Of a stretch of DNA of 16,450 bases, positions 1 to 6,765 are shown piece by piece (the stretch's first letter is position 1; every line of letters starts with the position of its first letter). This DNA comes from Chloroflexota bacterium (GTDB lineage Bacteria; Chloroflexota; Anaerolineae; Promineifilales; Promineifilaceae). The stretch is taken from NCBI GenBank assembly GCA_024223125.1, contig JAAEOP010000069.1:1-16450 (forward strand), in the 5' to 3' direction. Position numbers and translations under genes: made by a program. The notes beneath the pieces are model-generated. The model searched no databases. It saw nothing but the letters and a program-made list of their open reading frames with translations, and was not told where the DNA came from.

Positions 1-46
1 ACTATTGCTGAATCGGCCGTCTGACAACGGAACGGCATATCTATGA
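1..46 (+). CDS. 3' end of an unknown upstream gene (partial)
   Basis: One frame is open from the left edge and ends in a TGA at 44-46; its last residues read LLLNRPSDNGTAYL. The stop overlaps the ATG at 43-45 of the next frame (ATGA), the usual sign of translational coupling. If the following gene is a YgiT-like antitoxin, this could be the end of a toxin-like partner, but the 14 visible residues carry no recognisable motif. Confidence 0.3.
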   Translation, partial: LLLNRPSDNGTAYL

Positions 47-304
47 CAACAGATAAAAAACACGTCCCAATTTGCAGTACACATCAAGTGTCTAAAGAAT
101 GGTGTCAGACAACATTTGAGTACAGCGATCAAGGTATTGCTCCCTGGTGTTTATGCCTGGGTGTGTCCAAAGGATGGTGAAGCCTCATTCTTGCCTGAAA
201 CGGTTGATGAATTGATCGTGACGGTTCGTGAACTTTACGAGACTGCTAAACGCGCTCGAGAACGCCGTTCTGTGCTGACTGAATATGTAGTTTCTGTTGG
301 TTGA
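43..304 (+). pseudogene. Frameshifted YgiT-like small zinc-finger protein
   Basis: From the ATG at 43 the frame reads MTTDKKHVPICSTHQVSKEW and on through CQTTFEYSDQG, then runs to a stop at 178-180. From about 125-140 the next frame carries the natural continuation, with KVLLPGVYAWVCPKDGE followed by a helical, Arg/Glu-rich tail that ends in VLTEYVVSVG at 304. Joined, the two halves make an ~86-residue protein of the kind annotated as YgiT/MqsA-like zinc-finger (antitoxin N-domain) proteins: a Cys-containing knuckle, a beta strand, a PGVYAWVCP turn and an ETVDEL helix. The join needs a one-base shift near 130-135, so this is either a decayed gene or a sequencing or assembly error. The CxxC pairs of classical YgiT are incomplete, so the family call is tentative. 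A TTG at 116 could start the second half alone but has no ribosome site. Confidence 0.5.
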
Positions 305-340
305 CTTATCCAATTTTTCAAAGGGGCTATCTAATACAAT

Positions 341-2461
341 ATGAGCAAATCAGGTTACGCTACCACCAAAAGTATGGAACGCTCCTTTGCCGGAGATGTG
401 CATAAACTAACGTTGGGCGAGGGGGACGTTTTTCATGGCGAGGCCATTCTGGCATTAACAAAAGCGATATTGCAGGCCGGTGTGGCTTATGTGGGCGGCT
501 ACCCAGGCGCGCCTATTTCCCATTTGATGGATGTGTTGGCCGACGCCCATGACGAGGTGTTGGAACCGCTAGGCGTCCAGTTTGAAGCCTCGGCCAGTGA
601 AGCGGGCGCGGCCGCGCTGCTAGGCGCATCCATCCATTATCCACTGCGGGGAGCGGTGACGTGGAAATCCATCGTGGGTACAAACGTTGCTTCCGACGCC
701 CTCTCTAATTTGACCTCGGCTGGGGTAAAAGGGGGCTGCCTCATTTTGGTAGGCGAGGATTATGGCGCTGGAGCCAGCGTGCTGCAAGAGCGCACCCACG
801 CCATGGCCCTCAAATCCTCTTTTCCCCTGATTGACCCCCGTTACAATATGCCCAAACTGGTGGAATTGGCAGAACAGGCATTTGATTTGTCGGAAGCGTG
901 CCATTTGCCGGTGATGATGACGCTGCGAATTCGCGCTAATCATATGACCGGCAGTTTTGTGTGCAAAGATAATCGGCCGCCTCCTTTTAGCCCGCGCCAT
1001 CTTTTGCCAGAACCATTGCGGGATTACGGCCGTATTGTCCTCCCCCCTTCCACTTATGCCCACGAAATAGCGAAAGTGGAGGAACGTTTACCGGCTGCGC
1101 GTCAATTTATTGTAGAGCAAGAATTAAACGAACATTTTCCGGGCAGCGGCCGTACCGGAATTATCCTCCAGGGTGGGCAATACACAACCGTTTTGCGGGG
1201 ATTAAGTTTGTTGGGGGTGGCTGACGCTTACGGCCGTACCGATCTCCCTCTCCTGGTTCTCAACGTCATCCACCCTCTTGTGCCAGAGCAAATTGAAGCC
1301 TTTTTACAAGACAAAGATGATGTGCTGATTGTGGAAGAAGGCAACCCCGCCTTTATTGAACAACAGGTCGCCGCGCTGGCCCATCATGCCCAAATCAAGT
1401 GCCGTATTTGGGGTAAAGATGTGCTGCCAGAAGCGGGCGAATATACGGCCGACGTTGTACGCGGCGGTCTATCTAAATGGTTGGCCCAAACTAACCAGAA
1501 AAGCAGCCAGACATCCCCCCAGCCAACCCGTATTGAACTGCCAATGGCTATGCCGCTGCGGCCGCCCGGATTTTGTACAGGCTGTCCGGAACGGCCGTTG
1601 TTCACCGCCCTCAAACTCATCCAACAAGAGCAGGGGCCGCTGCATGTTTCCATGGATATTGGCTGCAACACCTTTGCCACTCTGCCCCCCTTCAATATCG
1701 GCAGCACTGTTTTGGGATATGGGCTGAGTTTAGCCAGCGGCGGCGCAGTTGGCCCGGCGTTGGGGCAGCCGGTGGTGGTGGTGATGGGGGATGGCGGTTT
1801 CTGGCACAACGGGCTGATCACCGGCGTCAGCAATGCCCATTGGCATGGGTATGATGCCGTGTTGGTGATTGTCGAAAATGGGTACGCTTCGGCGACCGGG
1901 CAGCAGCATGTCCCTTCGACAGGCGCCAATCCGTGGGGACGGCCGTCGCGTATTGGCATTGAGTCTACATTGCGCGGCATGGGTATTTCCTGGATTCGGC
2001 GGGTGGATGCGTATGATGTGACTGCTTCAAAGCAGGTGTTGGAAGAGGCATTGGCCGCTCGCGGCCCGCAACTTCGGGTAGTCATTAGCGACCAGGAATG
2101 CCGGTTGGCGCGGCAGCGGCGGGAACGTAAACAAGAAGCGGCCGCTGTAAAAGCCGGAAAATCAATTACCAATGTCCGGTTTGGCGTGGATGAGGAAGTT
2201 TGCACTGGCGACCATTCCTGTATGCGCTTGAGCGGTTGTCCATCGTTGACTTTACGCACGGCCGTAGACCCCTTGAAAGATGGCCCCACAGCTTTTGTGG
2301 ATGAGAATTGTGTCGCTTGTGGTTTGTGCGGCGCGGCCGCGCACGCCGCCCGGCTGTGCCCATCATTTTACCGGGCAGAGCGGGTAATCAACCCCGGCTC
2401 ATGGCAGCAAATTCGTACCAGGGTAGGGAACTTCATGCTGCGTTTATTAGGGGCATCATAA
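341..2461 (+). CDS. iorA: Indolepyruvate (aryl-pyruvate) ferredoxin oxidoreductase, alpha subunit
   Basis: This is the thiamine-diphosphate subunit that oxidatively decarboxylates aryl-pyruvates to arylacetyl-CoA and passes electrons to ferredoxin in the cytoplasm. The 706 residues show, in order: the pyrimidine-binding domain (VGGYPGAPISHLMDV, residues 51-65; then the FEASASEAGAA stretch); a middle transketolase-C-like domain with an IVEEGNPAFIE segment; the pyrophosphate-binding domain (CTGCPERP, DIGCNTFATLPP, then VVMGDGGFWHNG ending in ENGYAS); and a C-terminal ferredoxin domain. The second cluster site has Cys657, 660, 663 and 673. The first has only Cys621, 627 and 633 (CTGDHSCMRLSGCP), so one ligand is missing or the cluster is modified; I recall the same spacing in long bacterial IorA proteins. 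An AAAGGGG site lies about 14 bases before the ATG, rather far. The next gene starts 4 bases after the stop. Family assignment is firm; the exact aryl-pyruvate is not visible. Confidence 0.93.
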   Translation: MSKSGYATTKSMERSFAGDVHKLTLGEGDVFHGEAILALTKAILQAGVAYVGGYPGAPISHLMDVLADAHDEVLEPLGVQFEASASEAGAAALLGASIHYPLRGAVTWKSIVGTNVASDALSNLTSAGVKGGCLILVGEDYGAGASVLQERTHAMALKSSFPLIDPRYNMPKLVELAEQAFDLSEACHLPVMMTLRIRANHMTGSFVCKDNRPPPFSPRHLLPEPLRDYGRIVLPPSTYAHEIAKVEERLPAARQFIVEQELNEHFPGSGRTGIILQGGQYTTVLRGLSLLGVADAYGRTDLPLLVLNVIHPLVPEQIEAFLQDKDDVLIVEEGNPAFIEQQVAALAHHAQIKCRIWGKDVLPEAGEYTADVVRGGLSKWLAQTNQKSSQTSPQPTRIELPMAMPLRPPGFCTGCPERPLFTALKLIQQEQGPLHVSMDIGCNTFATLPPFNIGSTVLGYGLSLASGGAVGPALGQPVVVVMGDGGFWHNGLITGVSNAHWHGYDAVLVIVENGYASATGQQHVPSTGANPWGRPSRIGIESTLRGMGISWIRRVDAYDVTASKQVLEEALAARGPQLRVVISDQECRLARQRRERKQEAAAVKAGKSITNVRFGVDEEVCTGDHSCMRLSGCPSLTLRTAVDPLKDGPTAFVDENCVACGLCGAAAHAARLCPSFYRAERVINPGSWQQIRTRVGNFMLRLLGAS

Positions 2462-2465
2462 ACGG

Positions 2466-3002
2466 ATGAAAGAACCGGCTACCCTCCAGCGGCCTTTGCC
2501 TTTTGGTTTTTACATTAAACTCACCTTGCTGGTTTGGTTAGCCATGATCGCTGTTGATTTTTTTCTGCATGGAGGCTTGTTGGCCTCACTTTATTTGGAA
2601 CCCGGCCCCTTCCTTCTGCCGCCGGAGCAGGCGTTCGCCTTCATCCCGTTAGGCTATCTCTCCTTTCTGCTGTTGGCGATTTTGCTGCTTTGGCTGATGA
2701 CCCGGTTGGGTATACAGGGTTGGCGGAATGGCCTGATTTTTGGACTGCAATTGGGTGGGCTTATTTGGGGCGCTTTAATGTTAGGCTTGTTGTCTATATC
2801 TACCATACCGGCTGCTCTGGCTGCTGGCTGGTTTGCCGGACAAACGATTGAGTTGGGTGTTGGCGGCCTGGTGGCGGGGAGCGGGTTGGCCCAAAATCGG
2901 TTAGGCCGGTTAGCTCTCAAAGTAATTGGGTTGATATTCGGCGCTTTTATTCTCACGATTATTCTGCAAAATGTGGGACTGGCTCCGGCCGTGGTACGTT
3001 AA
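2466..3002 (+). CDS. Small polytopic membrane protein between iorA and iorB
   Basis: I do not recognise a named family. The 178 residues are almost all hydrophobic, with about five predicted helices (roughly residues 17-35, 58-79, 89-111, 112-138 and 149-169), Gly-rich in the later ones, and short charged loops. There is no signal peptide and no obvious metal-, haem- or nucleotide-binding motif. It starts 4 bases after the iorA stop, and its TAA shares a base with the ATG of iorB, so the three genes should be translated as a coupled unit. Canonical IorAB is soluble and needs no membrane partner. Possible roles (membrane anchor, importer of an aromatic acid) are guesses from position only. Codon use and ACGGCCGT-like motifs do not set it apart from its neighbours. 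Confidence 0.8.
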   Translation: MKEPATLQRPLPFGFYIKLTLLVWLAMIAVDFFLHGGLLASLYLEPGPFLLPPEQAFAFIPLGYLSFLLLAILLLWLMTRLGIQGWRNGLIFGLQLGGLIWGALMLGLLSISTIPAALAAGWFAGQTIELGVGGLVAGSGLAQNRLGRLALKVIGLIFGAFILTIILQNVGLAPAVVR

Positions 3003-4450
3003 TGATGAATTCCGCGAAAGATAGTTTGAAAGATGATCGATCCCTCTGTATATTGATTGGCGCGTTGGGTGGGCAGGGTGGCGGTGTATTGGCTAATTGG
3101 CTGGTAACGGCCGCGCGACTGGCTGGCTATCCGGCACAGGCCACATCCATTCCTGGTGTCGCTCAGCGTACCGGAGCTACCACCTATTACTTTGAATTGT
3201 TTCCAGACAAAAACCCAACGGCCGATCCCATCTTTTGCCTCTTTCCCAGCGCCGGCGATGTAGATATGGTTGTCGCTTTGGAGCCGGTGGAAGCGGGGCG
3301 GGCGTTGGAAAGCGGCTACATTTCTACTCAGACAACGGTGATTACAGGCACACAGAGAATTTACAGCACGGCCGAAAAATCAGTAGCCGGAGATGGCGCT
3401 GTTCCCGTCGGGCCAATCCTGGAAAGTCTGCGCCAGGCTGCCCAAAGATTGGTGGCCGTAGACCCGGATTTAGCTCCTGGCCGCCAATTGAATGCAGTCA
3501 TATTTGGAGCCATGATCGGTTGTGGAATACTCCCTTTAACGGCCGAGAACGGTCGCGCAACCATCAAAGAAACAGGCCTGGCAGTAGCAGCAAATATCGC
3601 GGGATTTGAAGCAGGGGTTGAATTGTCAACGGTCAACGATCAGTATTCAGTCTTCAGTGGTCAGTATTCAGTTTTCAGTGAGATGCCGGAGGCGTTTGCG
3701 CAGGAAGTGAAGGGGTGGCCTGAGAAGTTACGGCCGCTGCTGGGTCATGCTTTAGCGCGGTTGGCGGATTATCAGGATGCCGCTTATGCTGGTCGTTATT
3801 TGGAACGGCTGCAACCGTTGTTGGCGCTGGATGACGGAGTGCATCAGTATCGGGTAACAGCCGAAGTAGCGCGGCGGCTGGCAGCCTGGATGAGTTATGA
3901 AGATGTCATTCGGGTGGCACAATTGAAAACTAAACCAGGCCGCTTGAATCGGATTCGGGAAGAGGCAAGCGCTAAAGCTGGTGAGCCGGTAAGCGTGCAT
4001 GATTATCTCAGCCCTGGTCGGACGGAGTTGGCCGGTTTGTTACCGGCCGCTTTGGCACGGTTCATTCCTGCCGAGAAAGACGGCGGGGGACGCAGCTTGC
4101 ATCTGGCGTGGCCTACCTCGTCCCCATTGGGGTATGGGCTGCTGAAAGTGATGGCTAAGGTGCGTTGGATGCGGCCGCACACTGAAGCCTACATCCGTGA
4201 GCAGGCTGCCATGGATAATTGGTTGACGGCCGTTATCCAAACCATTGCCGTAGATTATGATTTGGCCTGTTTGCTGGCGGAGACGGCCGTATTGGCGCGG
4301 GGATATGGGGTAGTTCGCTTGCATGGACTGAACCGGTTGGATATGCTGCTGGAAAATTGGCCGCAAAAATTGAAGGGAGATGGGGCGCTAGTGTGGCAGG
4401 AGGTGACGGCCGTGTTGCATGTCGCCCGACAAGGCGACTACAGCGAATGA
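3002..4450 (+). CDS. iorB: Indolepyruvate oxidoreductase, beta subunit with extended C-terminal domain
   Basis: This is the gamma-type (POR-gamma) subunit that completes the IorAB active site. Residues ~15-205 carry the family hallmarks: GALGGQGGGVLANWL (residues 20-34), PGVAQRTGATTYY and DMVVALEPVEAGRAL. Residues ~228-482 form the large C-terminal region (DUF6537-like) found in long IorB proteins, with stretches such as YEDVIRVAQLKT and LPAALARF. The two parts are joined by residues ~209-227, written by eight tandem heptamers (3626-3681) and reading roughly STVNDQYSVFSGQYSVFSE; this is a repeat inserted in the interdomain linker without breaking the frame. The ATG at 3002 overlaps the preceding stop by one base (TAATG); a second ATG follows at 3005. 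An intrinsic terminator closes the operon 88 bases downstream. The length of 482 fits the 'IorB family' proteins that pair with ~700-residue IorA. Confidence 0.9.
   Translation: MMNSAKDSLKDDRSLCILIGALGGQGGGVLANWLVTAARLAGYPAQATSIPGVAQRTGATTYYFELFPDKNPTADPIFCLFPSAGDVDMVVALEPVEAGRALESGYISTQTTVITGTQRIYSTAEKSVAGDGAVPVGPILESLRQAAQRLVAVDPDLAPGRQLNAVIFGAMIGCGILPLTAENGRATIKETGLAVAANIAGFEAGVELSTVNDQYSVFSGQYSVFSEMPEAFAQEVKGWPEKLRPLLGHALARLADYQDAAYAGRYLERLQPLLALDDGVHQYRVTAEVARRLAAWMSYEDVIRVAQLKTKPGRLNRIREEASAKAGEPVSVHDYLSPGRTELAGLLPAALARFIPAEKDGGGRSLHLAWPTSSPLGYGLLKVMAKVRWMRPHTEAYIREQAAMDNWLTAVIQTIAVDYDLACLLAETAVLARGYGVVRLHGLNRLDMLLENWPQKLKGDGALVWQEVTAVLHVARQGDYSE
3626..3681 (+). repeat. Eight tandem heptamers inside iorB
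   Basis: Every seventh base begins TCA: TCAACGG, TCAACGA, TCAGTAT, TCAGTCT, TCAGTGG, TCAGTAT, TCAGTTT, TCAGTGA. The array is 56 bases long, not a multiple of three, yet the reading frame stays open through it. The TCAGTxx units match the array at 10090-10117 in a spacer of the other operon. Confidence 0.9.
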
Positions 4451-4537
4451 GACTGATATTTGATATGGATTGGAAATCCACATCTGAAACACGAAGTGTG
4501 TTAAAAACGCACTGAAACCCAGAACCGAATAGTATTC

Positions 4538-4560
4538 AACCCGCTTTCAGCGGGTTTTTT
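4538..4560 (+). terminator. Rho-independent terminator of the ior operon
   Basis: AACCCGCT and AGCGGGTT form an 8-bp stem around a TTC loop, followed directly by a run of six T (4555-4560). It lies 88 bases after the iorB stop and separates it from the paaX-led operon. Confidence 0.88.
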
Positions 4561-4568
4561 ATATCAGG

Positions 4569-4587
4569 CGTGCATTTGCAATGCACG
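4569..4587. repeat. Perfect 8-bp hairpin after the terminator
   Basis: CGTGCATT and AATGCACG are perfect reverse complements around a 3-base TGC loop. There is no T-run, so it is not a second intrinsic terminator by itself. It may be an operator half or a processing hairpin; the role is unknown. Confidence 0.6.
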
Positions 4588-4602
4588 ACGAAAAGTTCCA
4601 TA

Positions 4603-4637
4603 TGACATTTGTCACTATTTTTACATGACATTTGTCA
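4603..4637. promoter_or_regulatory. Two tandem identical palindromes, likely operators
   Basis: The perfect 12-bp palindrome TGACATTTGTCA occurs at 4603-4614 and again at 4626-4637, 23 bp apart start to start (about two helical turns), so two dimers would sit on the same face of the DNA. A half site (TGACATA) recurs at 4701-4707. The surroundings are AT-rich and non-coding, upstream of paaX and the reductase operon. The binding protein is not known; PaaX itself is the obvious candidate by position. I could not find a -35/-10 pair with good spacing here. Confidence 0.65.
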
Positions 4638-4705
4638 TACGATGATGGATATTATTGGTTTAATATTTATTGTGTACTTTCTAAACGTTCGTAAAAATAG
4701 TGACA
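4610..4705. repeat. 15-bp long-range perfect inverted repeat
   Basis: TGTCACTATTTTTAC (4610-4624) and its exact reverse complement GTAAAAATAGTGACA (4691-4705) flank 66 bp of AT-rich sequence. The left arm starts inside the first operator palindrome and the right arm covers the GTG at 4700 that could start paaX. It could support DNA looping between two sites of one regulator or be the ends of a small element. Confidence 0.75.
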
Positions 4706-4716
4706 TATATTGATTT

Positions 4717-4749
4717 AGAGGTTCCACCTTTTCAAAAGGTGGAACCTCT
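4717..4749. repeat. 16-bp palindrome just before the paaX start
   Basis: Two perfect 16-base arms (4717-4732 and 4734-4749) face each other around a single C. In RNA they would form about 14 bp with a five-base loop. The right arm contains AGGTGG, which would be hidden in the stem. It lies in the leader if paaX starts at 4763, or within codons 6-17 if it starts at GTG 4700. Confidence 0.8.
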
Positions 4750-4762
4750 CTTTCCAATATCA

Positions 4763-5593
4763 ATGATGGGAACGCGCACACAAGACCTGATTTTTACCTT
4801 ATATGGCGACTACCTGCGGCAGCGAGGCGGCGTGGCCTGGATTGGCAGCCTGATAGTATTGTTAGGCACATTGGCTGTGTCTGAACAGGCAGTACGCTCG
4901 ACCGCTTCCCGCATGGCGCGTAAAGGGTGGTTGGAGACGACGCGACACGGCCGTAATAGCTATTACGCCCTCACCAATAAAACGAGAAATCTGCTTGATG
5001 AAGGCGCGCAGCAAATATTCTACCCACCATCACAGGCATGGGACGGCCGTTGGTATTTGGTTACGTATGCCTTTTCCGACGAGCTATCATCAACCCGACA
5101 CCAATTACGGCAGCGATTGGCCTGGTTGGGCTTTGGGCAATTGGGAAACGGAACGTTAGTATCTCCTCGTGATCAGGCGACGGAAGTGCAAGCTCTTTTA
5201 GATGAATTGGACGCTCATGAATATGTGCATTATTTTCATGCCGAACCGGTACAGTTAAATGGGCACAATTCGCTGGCCTGCTGCTGTTGGGACCTGACTG
5301 ATCTCGGCCAGAAATACACAACATTCATCCAAAAATATGACGTTGCCTACAAAACGGATAACCAACAGGCGCTAAATGGGCAAAGTCTCAGCCCAGATCA
5401 TGCCTTTAGCCAACGATTCTGGCTGATGCACGAATATCGCTACTTCCCATTTGCCGACCCATATTTACCCCCAGCGTTATTAGCAGAGGATTGGCCGGGA
5501 GAAACGGCCGTAACCCTCTTTCAAAATTATCATACCTTGCTTGAAGCTCAGGCCAATGCTTATGTGGATGATGTGTTAGCTAGAGCGTCTTAA
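4763..5593 (+). CDS. paaX: PaaX-family transcriptional regulator
   Basis: PaaX proteins are GntR-like winged-helix repressors that release DNA when they bind phenylacetyl-CoA. The N-terminal ~80 residues match the family closely: TQDLIFTLYGDYLRQRGG, then WIGSLIVLLGTLAVSEQAVR and the recognition-helix and wing segment TASRMARKGWLETTRHGRNS ending in YYALT. The middle has the family's DGRWYLVTYAF and a LRQRLAWLGFGQLGNG segment, and the end has the RFWLMHEYRYFPFADPYLPP block with the usual PaaX C-domain spacing. I favour the ATG at 4763 (276 residues). GTG at 4700 gives 297 residues, but it would place a perfect 16-bp palindrome in coding sequence, and neither start has a clear ribosome site. It stands first in the operon, 61 bases before the hydrolase gene, and sits beside tandem palindromes that could be its operators. 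Family assignment is strong; the effector is inferred. Confidence 0.88.
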   Translation: MMGTRTQDLIFTLYGDYLRQRGGVAWIGSLIVLLGTLAVSEQAVRSTASRMARKGWLETTRHGRNSYYALTNKTRNLLDEGAQQIFYPPSQAWDGRWYLVTYAFSDELSSTRHQLRQRLAWLGFGQLGNGTLVSPRDQATEVQALLDELDAHEYVHYFHAEPVQLNGHNSLACCCWDLTDLGQKYTTFIQKYDVAYKTDNQQALNGQSLSPDHAFSQRFWLMHEYRYFPFADPYLPPALLAEDWPGETAVTLFQNYHTLLEAQANAYVDDVLARAS

Positions 5594-5595
5594 AA

Positions 5596-5635
5596 ATTGA
5601 AGATTGGAGATTAAGAGATTAATCTCCAATCTCCC
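5596..5635. repeat. Heptamer-derived perfect hairpin in the paaX/hydrolase spacer
   Basis: AGATTGGAGATTAA (5601-5614) pairs perfectly with TTAATCTCCAATCT (5619-5632) around a GAGA tetraloop of the stable GNRA type. The arms are built from 7-base units (ATTGAAG, ATTGGAG, then AATCTCC). It sits just 5' of the ribosome site of the next gene, so it could stabilise or tune the downstream mRNA. There is no T-run. Confidence 0.8.
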
Positions 5636-5654
5636 AAGAAGGAGAACCTATTTC

Positions 5655-6704
5655 ATGAATTATTTCCAACCTTCCCGCCCCGCAGACTCTTTTGATTTTC
5701 AAGATATTACCTATGAAAAGAGTGATTTTATTGCCCGGGTGACAATCAATCGGCCGCATAACTATAACGCCTACAGCACCCAGGCATTGGCAGAATTAGC
5801 GGCCGCTTTCAATGACGCCGCTTTTGACGACGGCGTTGCCGTTATTGTGTTTACCGGGGCCGGGCATACTGCCTTTTGCACCGGTGGCGATGTAAAGGAG
5901 TATGAAAATACCTATACCCAATCGCCCCATGATTATTGGAAATATATGCGGCTGTTTGGCGCCTATCTGGAGAGCATTATGAATTCGGGCAAACCAGTTA
6001 TTGCCCGGCTCAATGGGATGGCTGTAGGCGGCGGTAATGAATCACAGTTGGCTTGCGATCTTTCCGTTATTGCTGAACATGCCTACATTAAGCAGGTGGG
6101 AACCAGTGTGGGCAGTGTAGCCGCCGGCGGTTCTACCCAATGGCTGCCTATTGTTGTTGGCGACCGGCGGGCGCGGTATATTCTCATGACCAATCGCATT
6201 ATTCCCCCTTATCAGGCTTTGGATTGGGGGCTGGTCAATGAGGTTACGCCTTCGGTGACAAAAGATGGCGAATTTATTACGAAGGCGACGGATGAGCAAA
6301 TTAAGAAGGCGAAAAAGGGTTTGGACGGTTACGCCATCAACCTGAGTAAATTGGATGAGGCGGTGGATGATTTGTGCCAGGAGTTGATTGATAAGTTCCC
6401 CGAATGTATGCGCTATACCAAGCAAAATGTGAATTTCTGGAAGGATTTTGCCTGGCATCAAACCATTGGACATGTGCGCGATTGGTTGGCTATCCATTAC
6501 ACATCTTGGGAACCGCTGGAAGGGATGGGCGCGTTTGTGGAAAAACGGCCGGCGAATCCGCGTATGCTGCGTGAACGGGCGGCGGCCGGTCTTTCTTCTG
6601 AATTTCCTTGGGGGGCTTACGGCCGTCAATGTCCCTCCTGTGGCGCGAAGAATTTGCCGGCGGATTTTGCTTATTGTGGACAGTGTGGAGCTAGTGTTCA
6701 GTAA
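5655..6704 (+). CDS. BamA-like crotonase (putative 6-oxocyclohex-1-ene-1-carbonyl-CoA hydrolase) with C-terminal zinc ribbon
   Basis: BamA/Oah opens the ring after benzoyl-CoA reduction. The 349 residues show the crotonase fold: oxyanion-hole segments FTGAGHTAFCTGGDVKEYE (from residue 66) and NGMAVGGGNESQLACDLSV (120-138, Glu129 at a catalytic position). The VGSVAAGGSTQWLP stretch (152-165) resembles the GSAPDGGSTDFLP segment I recall from BamA, as do the long insert after ~200 (VTKDGEF and beyond) and the MRLFGAYLESI helix. The Asp of PDGGSTD is Ala here, so activity may differ. Residues 326-344 add a four-Cys zinc ribbon (CPSC, CGQC), not expected in BamA. The start is ATG 5655 with AAGGAG 10 bases upstream; an upstream start at 5604 would run through the hairpin. 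The last residues and stop (SVQ*) come from a spacer repeat. It could instead be another crotonase of the same pathway. Confidence 0.72.
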   Translation: MNYFQPSRPADSFDFQDITYEKSDFIARVTINRPHNYNAYSTQALAELAAAFNDAAFDDGVAVIVFTGAGHTAFCTGGDVKEYENTYTQSPHDYWKYMRLFGAYLESIMNSGKPVIARLNGMAVGGGNESQLACDLSVIAEHAYIKQVGTSVGSVAAGGSTQWLPIVVGDRRARYILMTNRIIPPYQALDWGLVNEVTPSVTKDGEFITKATDEQIKKAKKGLDGYAINLSKLDEAVDDLCQELIDKFPECMRYTKQNVNFWKDFAWHQTIGHVRDWLAIHYTSWEPLEGMGAFVEKRPANPRMLRERAAAGLSSEFPWGAYGRQCPSCGAKNLPADFAYCGQCGASVQ

Positions 6705-6748
6705 TCCGTAATCCGAATATGGATTACGGAACACGGAATACGAATTAC
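6693..6748. repeat. Heptamer repeats forming an imperfect inverted repeat
   Basis: GTAATCC occurs twice in tandem (6701-6714), followed by GAATAT and then GGATTAC, GGAACAC, GGAATAC and GAATTAC (6721-6748), the complementary strand of the same heptamer family. CGTAATCC and GGATTACG form the core stem with a six-base loop. The left end (AGTGTTCAGTAA) encodes the last residues and stop of the preceding gene. Confidence 0.85.
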
Positions 6749-6765
6749 GAGAAATGGAGGATAAT

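Noticed and set aside
301..340. Promoter for iorA starting with TTGACT at 301
   Set aside because: The nearest -10-like sequences (TATCTA at 328, TACAAT at 335) are 21 and 28 bases away, not about 17, so no convincing promoter.
1384..2289. 301-codon open frame on the minus strand
   Set aside because: It lies wholly inside iorA in antisense; the iorA product is conserved there (TPP-binding and ferredoxin motifs) and the antisense product is low-complexity.
4603..4637. CRISPR-like or mobile-element end from the repeated TGACATTTGTCA
   Set aside because: Only two copies, each itself a palindrome, 23 bp apart in a regulatory gap; this fits operators better than a CRISPR or transposon end.
5604..5654. 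N-terminal extension of the BamA-like protein to 5604
   Set aside because: It would be encoded by the perfect hairpin and the ribosome site; ATG 5655 has AAGGAG at normal distance.
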